Assembly: GCF_002286735.1 (NCBI RefSeq)
Contig: NZ_NRTA01000005.1
Coordinates: 1 to 64,000, forward strand
Direction: 5' to 3'
Source of the DNA: Leptolyngbya sp. BC1307
Lineage (GTDB): Bacteria; Cyanobacteriota; Cyanobacteriia; Phormidesmidales; Phormidesmidaceae
Length of the DNA stretch: 64,000 nucleotides
Below are positions 18,183-26,759 of this stretch, piece by piece (the first letter of the stretch is position 1; the number at the start of each line of letters is the position of its first letter). Under the pieces are notes generated by a model. That model saw only the letters and a list, made by a program, of their open reading frames with translations. It was not told the DNA's origin and made no database searches. The position numbers and the translations under genes are program-made.

Positions 18183-18617
18183 TCAGATGTAGTACATCAA
18201 ATCTACTTGCTGGTGGGCATTTCGCTTGTCTACCAGGTCTTGCAGCGTGTACTTTTCCAGCACTGTCTCCGCCGCCTGCCGCACTTCTTGCCACACTTCA
18301 CAAAGTACGACGCCGTCAGTTGTCTGAGGCGATTTCGCTTCTTTGGCATTCGCTTCAAAGCCCTCTATGCAGCTCACGACATTCAGCAAAGTCACCTTCC
18401 AGGGCTCGCGAGTGAGCAGATACCCCCCTTTTGCGCCGCGCTGGCTCTTAACAAATCCTCCCCGGCGCAAAGTCGCGAGTAGCTGCTCCAGATAGCGATC
18501 AGGAATGCTTTGCTCGGCAGCGATTTGGCAGATCCGCAGGGGCTCACCTTTGCTGTAGTGCAGGCTTAGTTCCATCAGCGCTAGCAGCGCATACTCACTT
18601 TTGCACGATAGTTCCAC
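18183..18617 (-). CDS. Rrf2 family transcriptional regulator
   Basis: I take GTG 18617 as the start (144 aa) because cyanobacterial relatives begin at the equivalent of VELSCKSEYALLAL; the frame upstream to 18662 adds unrelated residues. A winged helix-turn-helix spans residues 1-80 (IAAEQSIPDRYLEQLLATLRRGGFVKSQRGAKGGYLL). IscR-type [2Fe-2S] binding needs three closely spaced Cys. Here only VVSCIEG and VVLCEVW carry Cys in that region, so a classical IscR cluster site is not evident. It may sense redox, iron or sulfur status. It is placed to be co-transcribed with cysK. Confidence 0.9.
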   Translation of the reverse strand: MELSCKSEYALLALMELSLHYSKGEPLRICQIAAEQSIPDRYLEQLLATLRRGGFVKSQRGAKGGYLLTREPWKVTLLNVVSCIEGFEANAKEAKSPQTTDGVVLCEVWQEVRQAAETVLEKYTLQDLVDKRNAHQQVDLMYYI

Positions 18618-18762
18618 AGTTTCGCCGATAGGGTTTTGCGGGCCGCCCGAGCCAAAGGTCAAGCCCTTTCATTATATCCCGGTTCTACGGTGGGGATTGT
18701 TTATTAAAGTCAACCGCCACTAAACAGATAGCCAGACGCCTCCGATAGCAGAATTTGACAGC

Positions 18763-18793
18763 AAAAAAAAGACCCCGCAAGCGAGGCCCCTTT
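18763..18793 (-). terminator. Intrinsic terminator of the porin gene
   Basis: Reading the minus strand, an 8-bp GC-rich stem around a 2-base loop (GGCCTCGC TT GCGGGGTC, with two G-T pairs) is followed by eight T. It lies 48 bp after the porin stop codon. Confidence 0.8.
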
Positions 18794-18840
18794 CTTCAAA
18801 CTATTGGTTCGCTAAGCCCGAAGGTCATAGCAAGCCAAAT

Positions 18841-20364
18841 TTAGAAATTGAACGTAGCGCGGAGTGCACCGTAGACGTTGCTATCGTCACCAACACCCGA
18901 ATCGTTATCAGTATAGATAACAGCAGGGGTAAAGGTGAAGAACTCGTTCACGGCTATTGCGTAGTAAGCCTCAACCAACAGAGGGTCTCTGTTGAGCGCA
19001 GGGGAAATACCACCGTACACGCCGAACTCATTGCCAACGCCAAAGAGGTCGGAGATAGCAACACCACCCATGTAAGAGTCAAGGTCGCCGCCGCCGTTAG
19101 CAGGCGTGTAGGCGTAGTGACCACCCACTTGGAAACGACCGAAGTTGAGGTTTAGCAAACCAGCAATGGTGTACTCAGGAGAACCTAAGCCATTTTGGTC
19201 ACCGTCGACATAGGCAACAGCAGCGTTAATCAGGCCATCAGTCAGCAGGTTGAGCTGAGCGATGTAGCTGTAGCTGTTGAAGAGGCCACCCTCGGGGGTG
19301 TTTAGGTTACCGGTATCGGTAGCGTAGCCAAGGTCAAGAACCAGGTTATTTGTGAAGGCAATGTTAGCACCCGCACCAAAGGAGCTACCCCCTTGATAGA
19401 GGTCGTAGAATTCAGGGCCACCTGCGTCAGCAACACTCGGGCCATCAAAGGGCACGATGGTGCTAGTGACAAAGTCGTCAGTCACGACGCTGTTAGCAGC
19501 GATGATACCGCTGATGCGACTACCGACAGGGAAGCTGTAGTACACATCGTCTAGACGAACGTTGTCTTCGCCAAGACCACGACTACTCTGATTGGCTAAG
19601 CCACTTTCTGTGTTGCGCAAAGCTTGGGCATCGTCAGAAGCCTGCAAGCGAATTCGCAGTCTGTCTTCACCAGTGAAGCTGGTATCAAAGTTGAGACGAG
19701 CCCGATACTCAAACGTAGCGTCGGCTTCGGGGCCACCTACAGTTGGAGTGGTGGCTACCTCTGTCTCAGATGGATCAGTCCCTTGAAAACCATCAAGGCC
19801 AGTAAAAACTACATCAGCATCGCCAAAAGGCACTACCAAGTGTGCGTCTACCTGACCGCGTAGCTTAGTAGTCGTAGAGAACTGGTTAGCTTCTAGCTCA
19901 GCCACGTCAGTCTCTAGGGTGTCTACCCGGCCACGGATAGTAGCTAGCTCAGCAGCGAACTCTTCTTGCAGGCGACGGATTTCATCCAGACCAGTGCCGC
20001 CGTCAATCAGCTGAATAACCACGTCCAAGCAAGCGTTTAGACCGGCAGCAAACTCATAGCGAGTTAGGGCGCGGTTGCCTCGGTAGGTACGGTCAGGGTA
20101 GCCTTCTAAGCAACCGTATTCTTCTACAAGGCGCTGTAGTGCGGTAAAGGCCCAGTCGCCAGGCTGTACATCAGAAAGTTCGGAAACGCTGGTTACTTGA
20201 GCAAGTTGGATAGGCTCAGCAACGACGATACCTGCTGCTGCAGGCTCTACAGCAGCAGACTCGGTGGTGATTGCCTCAGCAGCGATCGCATTGCCAGAAA
20301 CAGCTAGAGCCGCACCCAAAGCAGCGGGACCCACCAATAATGTTTTCCAGAGCATTTTCGTCAT
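18841..20364 (-). CDS. SLH-domain OprB-type outer membrane porin
   Basis: This is a major cyanobacterial outer-membrane porin for small solutes and ions. The start is ATG 20364 (507 aa) with AGGAG 10 bases upstream; an earlier GTG (20382) would lie inside the ribosome-binding region. Order: a signal peptide ending near AIAAEA, an SLH domain at about residues 55-120 (SDVQPGDWAFTALQRLVEEYGCLEGYPD) for peptidoglycan contact, a coiled coil (about 125-170), and a beta-barrel to the C-terminal Phe (RATFNF). The length matches Som/iron-stress porins. The leader holds a Yfr1-type sRNA site over the Shine-Dalgarno, and a strong terminator follows the gene. Confidence 0.92.
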   Translation of the reverse strand: MTKMLWKTLLVGPAALGAALAVSGNAIAAEAITTESAAVEPAAAGIVVAEPIQLAQVTSVSELSDVQPGDWAFTALQRLVEEYGCLEGYPDRTYRGNRALTRYEFAAGLNACLDVVIQLIDGGTGLDEIRRLQEEFAAELATIRGRVDTLETDVAELEANQFSTTTKLRGQVDAHLVVPFGDADVVFTGLDGFQGTDPSETEVATTPTVGGPEADATFEYRARLNFDTSFTGEDRLRIRLQASDDAQALRNTESGLANQSSRGLGEDNVRLDDVYYSFPVGSRISGIIAANSVVTDDFVTSTIVPFDGPSVADAGGPEFYDLYQGGSSFGAGANIAFTNNLVLDLGYATDTGNLNTPEGGLFNSYSYIAQLNLLTDGLINAAVAYVDGDQNGLGSPEYTIAGLLNLNFGRFQVGGHYAYTPANGGGDLDSYMGGVAISDLFGVGNEFGVYGGISPALNRDPLLVEAYYAIAVNEFFTFTPAVIYTDNDSGVGDDSNVYGALRATFNF

Positions 20365-20374
20365 TTGTTTATTT

Positions 20375-20384
20375 CTCCTCACAC
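20375..20384 (-). promoter_or_regulatory. Candidate Yfr1 sRNA target site over the porin ribosome binding site
   Basis: The minus-strand leader reads GTGTGAGGAG 10 nt before the ATG. It is fully complementary to CUCCUCACAC, the conserved unpaired core of the cyanobacterial sRNA Yfr1, which is known to block translation of som porin mRNAs in Prochlorococcus. The match covers the Shine-Dalgarno AGGAG. Yfr1 itself was not seen in the window. Confidence 0.65.
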
Positions 20385-20796
20385 CTTTTTAGATAAGAAT
20401 GCTGTCAATATCTTAAGACCAATCGTACAGAGCATAGGCTCCAAGTACAGGTATTCAAAACGACTAACTTTCTCCAGCGCTTGAGACAAAACCACACAGC
20501 GGCCATCCGCTAGTGAGTAGCCTTTTCTCAAACTTACAGATGATGCTAGCAGATTCATTTGGCATAGGCTAGCAAATATGACAGTTTTGCTCGTTTGTTT
20601 AAACTGACCCTGCCTGATTCGCTTTGATGATCAAGATGGTTTCACAGCTCAATAGACGCTGCGCTAGCAATTCAGTGCTCTGTAGACCATGCAATCGGCA
20701 AAGTGAAGCGTATAAATCGGGCGCAGCCCAAAACGCCAACTGCTTTGCAATCAAATTTTAGATAATCAATATAGACAATCAAAATCGGTTTGCCCT
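20385..20796. other. Gene-free stretch between the structured RNA unit and the porin
   Basis: About 410 bp without a supportable ORF. It must hold the porin promoter on the minus strand. TTGACA near 20400-20405 sits too close to the start for a usual spacing, and no clear -35/-10 pair was picked out. Confidence 0.4.
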
Positions 20797-20798
20797 TT

Positions 20799-20876
20799 AA
20801 AAAACCATCCGCTCCCATCTGGGGAAATGCCGATAGCTTCAAGAACAGCTTTACGACATTTCAAAGATGGGAGCGG
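20799..20876 (-). terminator. Intrinsic terminator of the structured RNA unit
   Basis: On the minus strand CCGCTCCCATCT (20876-20865) pairs perfectly with AGATGGGAGCGG (20820-20809). An inner GAAATG/CATTTC stem lies within the 44-nt loop. ATGG and six T follow (to 20799). Confidence 0.8.
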
Positions 20877-20956
20877 TCTGGTCGGGTCTTCAGGTTAAAA
20901 CCAAACTGCCGGAAGGAAATCCAGCTATCTAGCTCTAACTGATGTTAAAGCTAGTT

Positions 20957-21028
20957 CTAGAGAACAGCCCCGGCACACAGCCGGCTTACATCAACCTGGA
21001 GACCCACGCATTTATCACTTACTGACAT
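20957..21028 (-). CDS. Candidate 23-residue small protein or leader peptide
   Basis: ATG 21028 is preceded by AGGAGGTGAT ending 4 bases upstream (AGGAGG 8 bases away), among the strongest ribosome sites in the window. The peptide starts MSVSDKCVGL and ends SRLCAGAVL, with two Cys and no membrane helix. An in-frame ATG two codons earlier is possible but too close to the Shine-Dalgarno. The coding sequence contains the 5' arm of the long-range helix, so its translation would open that helix. No family known to me; coding status is not proven. Confidence 0.4.
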   Translation of the reverse strand: MSVSDKCVGLQVDVSRLCAGAVL

Positions 21029-21097
21029 GGGCATCACCTCCTATATTCCTAAACAGGTTACGTTCAGTAGCTGAGTGGCGAACCACTCACAGGAGCT

Positions 21098-21106
21098 AAT
21101 ATAGCA
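21098..21106 (-). promoter_or_regulatory. Extended -10 element driving the structured RNA unit
   Basis: TGCTATATT on the minus strand fits TGnTATAAT with one mismatch. No good -35 is visible at 16-18 bp upstream. Transcription would begin near 21091, just before the TTCG hairpin. Confidence 0.5.
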
Positions 21107-21182
21107 TGCCTTTTATGGGGGGTGTGTAGACTTTGGGAGGAAAGTGGAAATAGCGTGCTGAAAATAGTGGTGCTCTACTAGA

Positions 21183-21287
21183 TATAGCGTTACCCGGATG
21201 CATTCGGGTAACGCGAGTCACTTGGCCTGTTGTTATGCAAAGGTTTTACCTGCGTTGCTGTATTCAAGCCAAGTGACCAACGCTATA
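21183..21287. repeat. 105-bp palindromic element, copy 2 (MITE-like)
   Basis: Same length and ends (TATAGCGTT ... AACGCTATA) as the copy at 12377-12481, with three substitutions. In this copy the inner palindrome is nearly perfect (GCGTTACCCG / CGGGTAACGC). It lies between prfA and the structured RNA unit, 106 bp from the prfA stop, in non-coding DNA. Confidence 0.85.
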
Positions 21288-21393
21288 GTTCAACTAGACA
21301 AGCGTGTGAACTCCTGGGCAGATTTACCTATGGGATGGATAGCTACGAGGAAAACCCCTGAACGTCGCTGGCAGTGTTCTTTGGCAAAACTGC

Positions 21394-22497
21394 CTAAACG
21401 ACCTCGGCAGTAGAGGCCGCTAGTTCTTCTAGGCGTTCCTGCTGGTCTTGAGTGATGCAAGACTGCACGACGGTTTCGATGTCGCCTTCTAAAATGCCGC
21501 TGAGTCCGAAGTTCTGGTTGAGCCGGTGATCGGTCATACGGTTGTCTTTGTAGTTGTAGGTGCGAATTTTTTCGGAGCGGGAGCCAGAGCCGACTTGCGA
21601 TCGCCGCATCGAAGTAATCTCCGCCTGTTGCTCAGCGAGCTTCATTTCGTACAGCTTGGCCCGCAGGATCTGCATGGCGCGCTCACGGTTTTGCAGCTGC
21701 GATCGCTCTTCCGTACAAAACACCCGAATGCCCGTCGGTTTGTGCATCAGGTCAACCGCCGTCTCCACCTTGTTCACATTCTGACCACCCGCGCCGCCAG
21801 ATCGGGCCGTAGTCATTTCAATGTCTTTTGGATCAATGTGAATTTCCACATCGTCCACTTCTGGCATCACCGCTACCGTCGCCGTAGAGGTATGTACCCG
21901 TCCACCCGACTCCGTCATGGGTACTCGCTGCACCCGGTGAACGCCCGACTCAAACTTCAGCTTGCTGTAAACCTGACCGCCCTTGACTTCAATGATGGCT
22001 TCTTTTACACCGCCCATATCTGCCCGCGATTCGCTGACTAGATGTGCTTTCCAGCCCTGACCTTCCGCATATCGACTGTACAGGCGCATCAGATCGCCCG
22101 CCCAAATGCCCGCCTCATCGCCGCCCGTCCCGGCGCGAATTTCCAGCATGATGTTTTTATCATCATTGGGATCTGTGGGCAGCAGCAGTACCTTCAGACG
22201 GTCTTCCAGCGTTTCATTTTTTTCTTCTAGCTCAGCCACTTCAAGCCCGGCCATCTCGTGCATTTCGGCATCGCTGACCGATTCCTTATACACTTCCTGA
22301 GCGCCTTTCAGATCTTCCTGCAACTGCTGCCACTGGCGATAGGTCATCACCGTCTCTTCTAGAGAAGCGCGCAGCTTCGCAATTTCTTGGAATTCATCAG
22401 GATTGCTGGCCACATCCGGGTCAGCCATGCGGCGAGTGAGCTCGGTAAAGGTTTGCTCTACCGATTCTAGTTTTTTAAGTAAATAGGGTTCAGCCAT
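21394..22497 (-). CDS. prfA: Peptide chain release factor 1
   Basis: RF1 reads UAA and UAG and releases the finished peptide. The 367-aa product has the helical N-terminal domain, then [28 protein letters not shown], the GGQ loop ([26 protein letters not shown]) and the [19 protein letters not shown] end. The stop-codon recognition motif PxT is within the VPMTES segment region as usual for RF1-type proteins. Last gene of the rpmJ-to-prfA cluster; it lies 102 bp after rpmE. Confidence 0.96.
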   Translation of the reverse strand: MAEPYLLKKLESVEQTFTELTRRMADPDVASNPDEFQEIAKLRASLEETVMTYRQWQQLQEDLKGAQEVYKESVSDAEMHEMAGLEVAELEEKNETLEDRLKVLLLPTDPNDDKNIMLEIRAGTGGDEAGIWAGDLMRLYSRYAEGQGWKAHLVSESRADMGGVKEAIIEVKGGQVYSKLKFESGVHRVQRVPMTESGGRVHTSTATVAVMPEVDDVEIHIDPKDIEMTTARSGGAGGQNVNKVETAVDLMHKPTGIRVFCTEERSQLQNRERAMQILRAKLYEMKLAEQQAEITSMRRSQVGSGSRSEKIRTYNYKDNRMTDHRLNQNFGLSGILEGDIETVVQSCITQDQQERLEELAASTAEVV

Positions 22498-22599
22498 CGT
22501 CTTAACCAGAAATGTATTGATTGTTTCAAAAAAATATCCGAGCGGCCTACCACCAGTATCTGGGGTTTGCCACTCGGAAGCTTGTTAAGACTATGGTCG

Positions 22600-22848
22600 C
22601 TACTTCTTGGCGTCGCCAGTATCAGCCGCTTCGTCAGTTTGAGAAGACATGCCGTACTTACGCAAGAAGCGCTCAACGCGGCCTTCGGTGTCAATGATCT
22701 TTTGAGTGCCGGTGTAGAAAGGATGATTGCCTGACCACACGTCAACGCTCAGTTCAGGCTTGGTAGAGCCCACGGTCATTACCTGCTCGCCATTGCAAAA
22801 GACTTTGGCCTCAGGGTACCACTTGGGATGAATATCAGCTTTGGGCAT
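22600..22848 (-). CDS. rpmE: 50S ribosomal protein L31
   Basis: 82 aa; bL31 joins the central protuberance and bridges to the small subunit. IHPKWYPEAKVFCNGEQVMTVGST and SVDVWSGNHPFYTGTQKIID are typical. Only one Cys (VFCNGE) is present, so this is the zinc-free type. The C-terminal tail is acidic and Asp/Ala-rich. Confidence 0.96.
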   Translation of the reverse strand: MPKADIHPKWYPEAKVFCNGEQVMTVGSTKPELSVDVWSGNHPFYTGTQKIIDTEGRVERFLRKYGMSSQTDEAADTGDAKK

Positions 22849-22908
22849 TTTTCTAGAAAACTAAGGAGAGTACGTAGGGAAAAAATTAATGTCAGAACTT
22901 GAGAAAAA

Positions 22909-23316
22909 TCAGCGCTTTGAGAACTGACCTGCTTTACGGGCCTTCTTCAAACCGTACTTTTTGCGCTCTTTTTGACGGGGGTCGCGAGTCAGGTAGCCTT
23001 CGGTCTTGAGCGGCATCCGATTGTCGGGATCAAGCACGCACAGGGCTCTGGCAACGCCTAGCTTAATCGAATCAGCCTGGCCAGTGAGGCCGCCGCCGCG
23101 CACGTTAACTAAAATATCGTACTCACCTTCTAGCCCTAAGGTTTCTAGAGGAGCCTTGGCAGCCGTTAGGTAGGCAGGATTGCCCTGAAGGTAATCTTCA
23201 CCTGGCTTCTTGTTGACGGTGAGTTGTCCGCTGCCAGGAACCAGGCGGACTCTCGCGACTGAGGACTTGCGACGGCCTGTGCCCCAGTAGACGGCGCGAT
23301 CAGATTGGTCAGCCAT
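22909..23316 (-). CDS. rpsI: 30S ribosomal protein S9
   Basis: 135 aa; uS9, whose C-terminal tail reaches the P-site tRNA. The start [19 protein letters not shown] and the end [20 protein letters not shown] are diagnostic. It follows rplM after 3 bp, the usual L13-S9 pair. Confidence 0.97.
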   Translation of the reverse strand: MADQSDRAVYWGTGRRKSSVARVRLVPGSGQLTVNKKPGEDYLQGNPAYLTAAKAPLETLGLEGEYDILVNVRGGGLTGQADSIKLGVARALCVLDPDNRMPLKTEGYLTRDPRQKERKKYGLKKARKAGQFSKR

Positions 23317-23319
23317 GGT

Positions 23320-23772
23320 CTATTTACCTCCAGTGGTATTAACGGTTAGGGTCTCGGGATTTTGGGCGGCGTGGGGATGCTCAGGCCCAGCGTAGACTTT
23401 GAGCTTGGTGAAAAGCTGACGGCCCAGGGTGTTTTTGGGCAGCATGCCTTTTACGGCCTTCTCAATGATGCGCTCAGGAATGCGTTTTTGCAGCTGGGCA
23501 AAGGTCTCTGTTTTCATGCCGCCGGGCCGACCGGAATGGCGATGGTAGAGCTTTTGCGAACTCTTTTTGCCAGTGACGGCTACTTTGTCAGCGTTGACAA
23601 CGATTACAAAGTCACCTGTGTCCATGTGGGGCGCATAGTTGGGCTTTTTCTTGCCTCTAAGCACTTGCGCAATTTCAGTTGCCAACCGACCTAAGCGCTG
23701 ATCGGCGGCATCTACCACATACCAGTCGCGCTCGATTTCTTTTACAGGAGTAAGGGTAGTTTTAGTGGACAT
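23320..23772 (-). CDS. rplM: 50S ribosomal protein L13
   Basis: 150 aa; uL13, an early assembly protein of the large subunit. [37 protein letters not shown] and [26 protein letters not shown] are typical. Directly upstream of rpsI (3-bp gap) and 34 bp after truA. Confidence 0.97.
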   Translation of the reverse strand: MSTKTTLTPVKEIERDWYVVDAADQRLGRLATEIAQVLRGKKKPNYAPHMDTGDFVIVVNADKVAVTGKKSSQKLYHRHSGRPGGMKTETFAQLQKRIPERIIEKAVKGMLPKNTLGRQLFTKLKVYAGPEHPHAAQNPETLTVNTTGGK

Positions 23773-23806
23773 AGCGGTTACCGTAAGCTTCGTGAATCGT
23801 TGAACA

Positions 23807-24703
23807 TCACTGATTGACAGTGAAACTAGAGAGTGAAAACTGAGGCTGAGTATCTACCCAGACCTCGGGGGAAAACGGAAAATCTTTGTAGCCTACTCGC
23901 AGTAGGCAAAGTCCTTGAGGGGGAGCTGAATATCTTACCAAATCCCGACGCTGGTTTTGCCAGATGGCGGTAAAGTCAGCGGGCGATCGCCGCCCTTCCC
24001 CCACTTCCACCAGCAGCCCCATGATCAGGCGAACCATGCCATACAGAAAGCCGTTGGCCTGTAGCTCTACCTGAATAAAATGCCCCGAGCGGCGGCACTG
24101 TACTTCCTGCAGCTCTACCCAGGAATGCGATCGCTCTGAGCCAGCGCGATGAAACGCGGCCAGATCATGATAACCCAATAAAGGGTTAAGTGCAGCCAGC
24201 ATCAGGCTTTCATCTAGCGCCCGCCGGTAGTAGTGCCAGACAAATGGCCCGACAAACAAGTTAGGGTAGCGGCTAGTGTAGAAAATATACCGATATCGCC
24301 GCCACTCGGCTGAGAACTGAGCGTGCCAATCATCGGCAACTAACGTAGCAGCTCGGATCACAATGTCATCATCGGGCAGCCGGTCATTGAGAATGGTGGC
24401 CCAGCGCTCTGCTGGAATCACCGCTGGGGCTACAAAGTGAGCCACTTGGGCGGCGGCATGTACGCCAGCGTCAGTTCTCCCTGCGCCCTGGAGGGCGGTG
24501 TGATGGCCAAGGACTGAGGCGATCGCTTCCTCAATCTCAGCCTGCACGGTCCGTTCGCTAGCCTGCCGTTGCCAGCCGTGAAATGCAGTCCCCCGATACT
24601 GGATAACTATCGCTACCCGCTGAGTTTTCTGCTTATCTGGTGGCACGTTTGCTAGCTGTTTGGAGGTTCGCTGCTCAGCCCGCCGGGCAGCGTAGCTAGC
24701 CAT
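23807..24703 (-). CDS. truA: tRNA pseudouridine(38-40) synthase TruA
   Basis: TruA makes pseudouridine at positions 38-40 of tRNA anticodon stems. The 298-aa protein has an N-terminal extension of about 27 residues (basic, Lys/Gln-rich), then [15 protein letters not shown], the catalytic Asp in [11 protein letters not shown] (AQVAHF follows), RYRYIFYT and [22 protein letters not shown] 24703 has AGGGA 9 bases upstream. It lies between rplQ (28 bp) and rplM, the usual cyanobacterial order. Confidence 0.96.
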   Translation of the reverse strand: MASYAARRAEQRTSKQLANVPPDKQKTQRVAIVIQYRGTAFHGWQRQASERTVQAEIEEAIASVLGHHTALQGAGRTDAGVHAAAQVAHFVAPAVIPAERWATILNDRLPDDDIVIRAATLVADDWHAQFSAEWRRYRYIFYTSRYPNLFVGPFVWHYYRRALDESLMLAALNPLLGYHDLAAFHRAGSERSHSWVELQEVQCRRSGHFIQVELQANGFLYGMVRLIMGLLVEVGEGRRSPADFTAIWQNQRRDLVRYSAPPQGLCLLRVGYKDFPFSPEVWVDTQPQFSLSSFTVNQ

Positions 24704-24731
24704 CTGTTAATTCCCTGGCAGCGATCAATCG

Positions 24732-25082
24732 CTAGGTGAGTTCGATGATTGCCATCCGAGCATTGTCGCCTCGACGGCTGACGGTTCGCACAACGCGAGT
24801 GTAGCCGCCTTCGCGATCCGCGTAGCGCTCAGGAGCCTGGTCAAACAGGGCATGCACCAGCTGCTTGTCGTAAATGTAGCCAATGGCCCGGCGGCGGGCA
24901 GAGAGCGAACCCTCTTTGGCCAGCGTCACCATCCGCTCGGCTTCGGCGCGGACGGCTTTGGCTCTGACTTCGGTGGTTTTGATTCGGCCGTGACGAATGA
25001 GCTCAGTAGTGAGCGATCGCAATAAGGCTTTGCGCTGGTCAGCAGCCTTACCCAGCTTTGGTATACGACGACCATGTCGCAT
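24732..25082 (-). CDS. rplQ: 50S ribosomal protein L17
   Basis: 116 aa; bL17 near the exit tunnel. [38 protein letters not shown] and [24 protein letters not shown] are the family signatures. It follows rpoA by 69 bp. Confidence 0.97.
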   Translation of the reverse strand: MRHGRRIPKLGKAADQRKALLRSLTTELIRHGRIKTTEVRAKAVRAEAERMVTLAKEGSLSARRRAIGYIYDKQLVHALFDQAPERYADREGGYTRVVRTVSRRGDNARMAIIELT

Positions 25083-25151
25083 CGATTTTCTCCCTTGTAA
25101 CTATCTTGAATTTTGATGGTCTTGAGAAATGGGTTAGCTGAAAGCTAAAAA

Positions 25152-26099
25152 CTAAGCAGTTTTGGCCGGTTTCTCCAGCGGCAGCATAATCCCCAAGTGC
25201 ACCTGTAGAGCCTCGACCACTTCCTCAGCCGATTTCTGACCGAAGTTTTTGATCTCCAGCAGGTCTTCCTGGCTGTAGTCCAACAGGTCAGAAACTGCGT
25301 TGATCTGAGCCCGCTTAAGACAGTTGTAGGCACGTACCGACAGCTGCAGTTCCTCAATCGGAATCTGATAGGTGGGATCTTCTTCTTTGGTGTCTTCGTC
25401 GCGCTTAGGCTCTAAGGTGACATCTTTAAGCGGGCTAAACATGTCAACGAGCAGCGCTGCCGCCTCGCTCATCGCCTGCTGCGCCGTTAAGCTACCTTTT
25501 GTCCAAATCTCCATCACCAGCCGATCTTTTGGATCGCCAGCGGTGTCGATAAAGTTTTCGACACTGTAGTTGACCTTACGCACAGGCATAAAGACCGCGT
25601 CGATCTGCATAAAGTCTACGCCGCCTGTTTCTTCTCGGCTGCGGTCAATGGCCCGGTAGCCTTTGCCCTGCTCAATCCGAAACTCCATCTCTAGAGTATT
25701 GCCTGCCGAAACCGAAGCGATGTACTGATCAGTGCTGATCAGCTCGACCTCAGAGGGCAGATCAAAGCTGGCAGCGGTCACTTTAGCGGGGCCCTGCACC
25801 ACTAATCGGCCAATTTGAGGCTGAACTGAATAACTTTTCATCACCATCTCCTTCATGTTCAGCAAGATGTCTAGTACATCTTCACGAACGCCTGGAATAG
25901 TGGAAAATTCGTGGCTGGCACCGGCAATTCGGACGGCAGTGATCGCCGTTCCCTCCAGGTTAGAGAGCAGCACACGGCGGAGGGCATTGCCGACGGTCGT
26001 CCCCTGGCTGCGCTCTAGGGGCTCTATGATAAACCGGCTGTACTGACTCTGGTCGTCGTCAACGATGGATTCTACGCAATTAACTTGAAACTGTGCCAT
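25152..26099 (-). CDS. rpoA: RNA polymerase alpha subunit
   Basis: 315 aa. The N-terminal dimerisation domain (RFIIEPLERSQGTTVGNALRRVLLSNLEGTAI) nucleates the core enzyme. After an acidic linker (KRDEDTKEEDPTYQ) comes the C-terminal domain (IEELQLSVRAYNCLKRAQINAVSDLLDYS ... EIKNFGQKSAEEV) that contacts UP elements and activators. It is flanked by rpsK and rplQ as in other bacteria. Confidence 0.98.
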   Translation of the reverse strand: MAQFQVNCVESIVDDDQSQYSRFIIEPLERSQGTTVGNALRRVLLSNLEGTAITAVRIAGASHEFSTIPGVREDVLDILLNMKEMVMKSYSVQPQIGRLVVQGPAKVTAASFDLPSEVELISTDQYIASVSAGNTLEMEFRIEQGKGYRAIDRSREETGGVDFMQIDAVFMPVRKVNYSVENFIDTAGDPKDRLVMEIWTKGSLTAQQAMSEAAALLVDMFSPLKDVTLEPKRDEDTKEEDPTYQIPIEELQLSVRAYNCLKRAQINAVSDLLDYSQEDLLEIKNFGQKSAEEVVEALQVHLGIMLPLEKPAKTA

Positions 26100-26205
26100 T
26101 CACTCACCTCTTTTCTTTGCTCAAGTAGCCTGGCAAGGGCTTTATCGGCTAATTCTTGTTGCTTTTAGCTAAATATCTCTGTAAACGTTCAGATCGGGCG
26201 ATCGC

Positions 26206-26598
26206 CTACACCCGACGACGCTTGGGTGGGCGGCAACCATTGTGAGGAATCGGCGTCACATCGCGGATCAGCGTAATTTCTAGCCCTGCGCCTTGCAAAG
26301 CGCGAATCGCCGTCTCGCGACCAGACCCAGGACCACTGACTTGAACTTCGCACTGACGCATGCCCTGATCAATGGCCCGACGAGCAGCCCCGTCGGCGGC
26401 AGTTTGAGCAGCAAAAGGCGTGCCCTTTTTTGCCCCTTTAAACCCGCTAGAACCCGCAGAGGCCCAAGAGACTGCATTACCGCTAGCATCGGTAATGGTC
26501 ACAATGGTGTTGTTAAAAGTCGATTGAATGTGCGCAACCCCATTGGGGATATTTTTTTTCTGCTTACGAGGCCCGGTCTTTCTAACTGGTTTTGCCAT
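26206..26598 (-). CDS. rpsK: 30S ribosomal protein S11
   Basis: 130 aa; uS11 on the platform near the mRNA exit. [56 protein letters not shown] and the C-terminal [14 protein letters not shown] are unmistakable. Confidence 0.98.
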   Translation of the reverse strand: MAKPVRKTGPRKQKKNIPNGVAHIQSTFNNTIVTITDASGNAVSWASAGSSGFKGAKKGTPFAAQTAADGAARRAIDQGMRQCEVQVSGPGSGRETAIRALQGAGLEITLIRDVTPIPHNGCRPPKRRRV

Positions 26599-26759
26599 GT
26601 CTAATTATCCAAACTATCCCTATCCAAAATGTCCTAAGAATTTCACGCGAAAGCGCGAACTGATCTCCATCAGTGCGCGCTACCGTCAGCCAGCTGTTGT
26701 CCGTATTTGCCAGGGCTTAACCCGTTCAAAACACAGCCGCTAAAGCCCATTGCTAGGCA

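Larger units (their letters stand above)
20797..21091 (-). ncRNA. Candidate structured RNA (dual-function sRNA or leader), unknown family
   Basis: The minus strand carries a compact unit. It begins with an extended -10 (TGCTATATT). A 6-bp hairpin with a TTCG loop follows (21088-21073). Next is a 13-nt helix with one mismatch: the 5' arm at 21005-20993 pairs with the 3' arm at 20896-20884. That helix encloses two small hairpins (20984-20970 and 20954-20929). A 12-bp terminator stem and six T end the unit. A 23-codon ORF with a near-perfect Shine-Dalgarno begins inside it (21028). I do not recognise it as 6S, tmRNA, RNase P, SRP RNA or a common riboswitch. It could be a known Rfam family that I fail to recall. 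Confidence 0.6.

Noticed and set aside
20382-20384. GTG start for the porin
   Set aside because: It lies inside the Shine-Dalgarno region of the better ATG at 20364.
21526-22041. 171-codon plus ORF
   Set aside because: Fully antisense to prfA; a frame shadow of a conserved gene.
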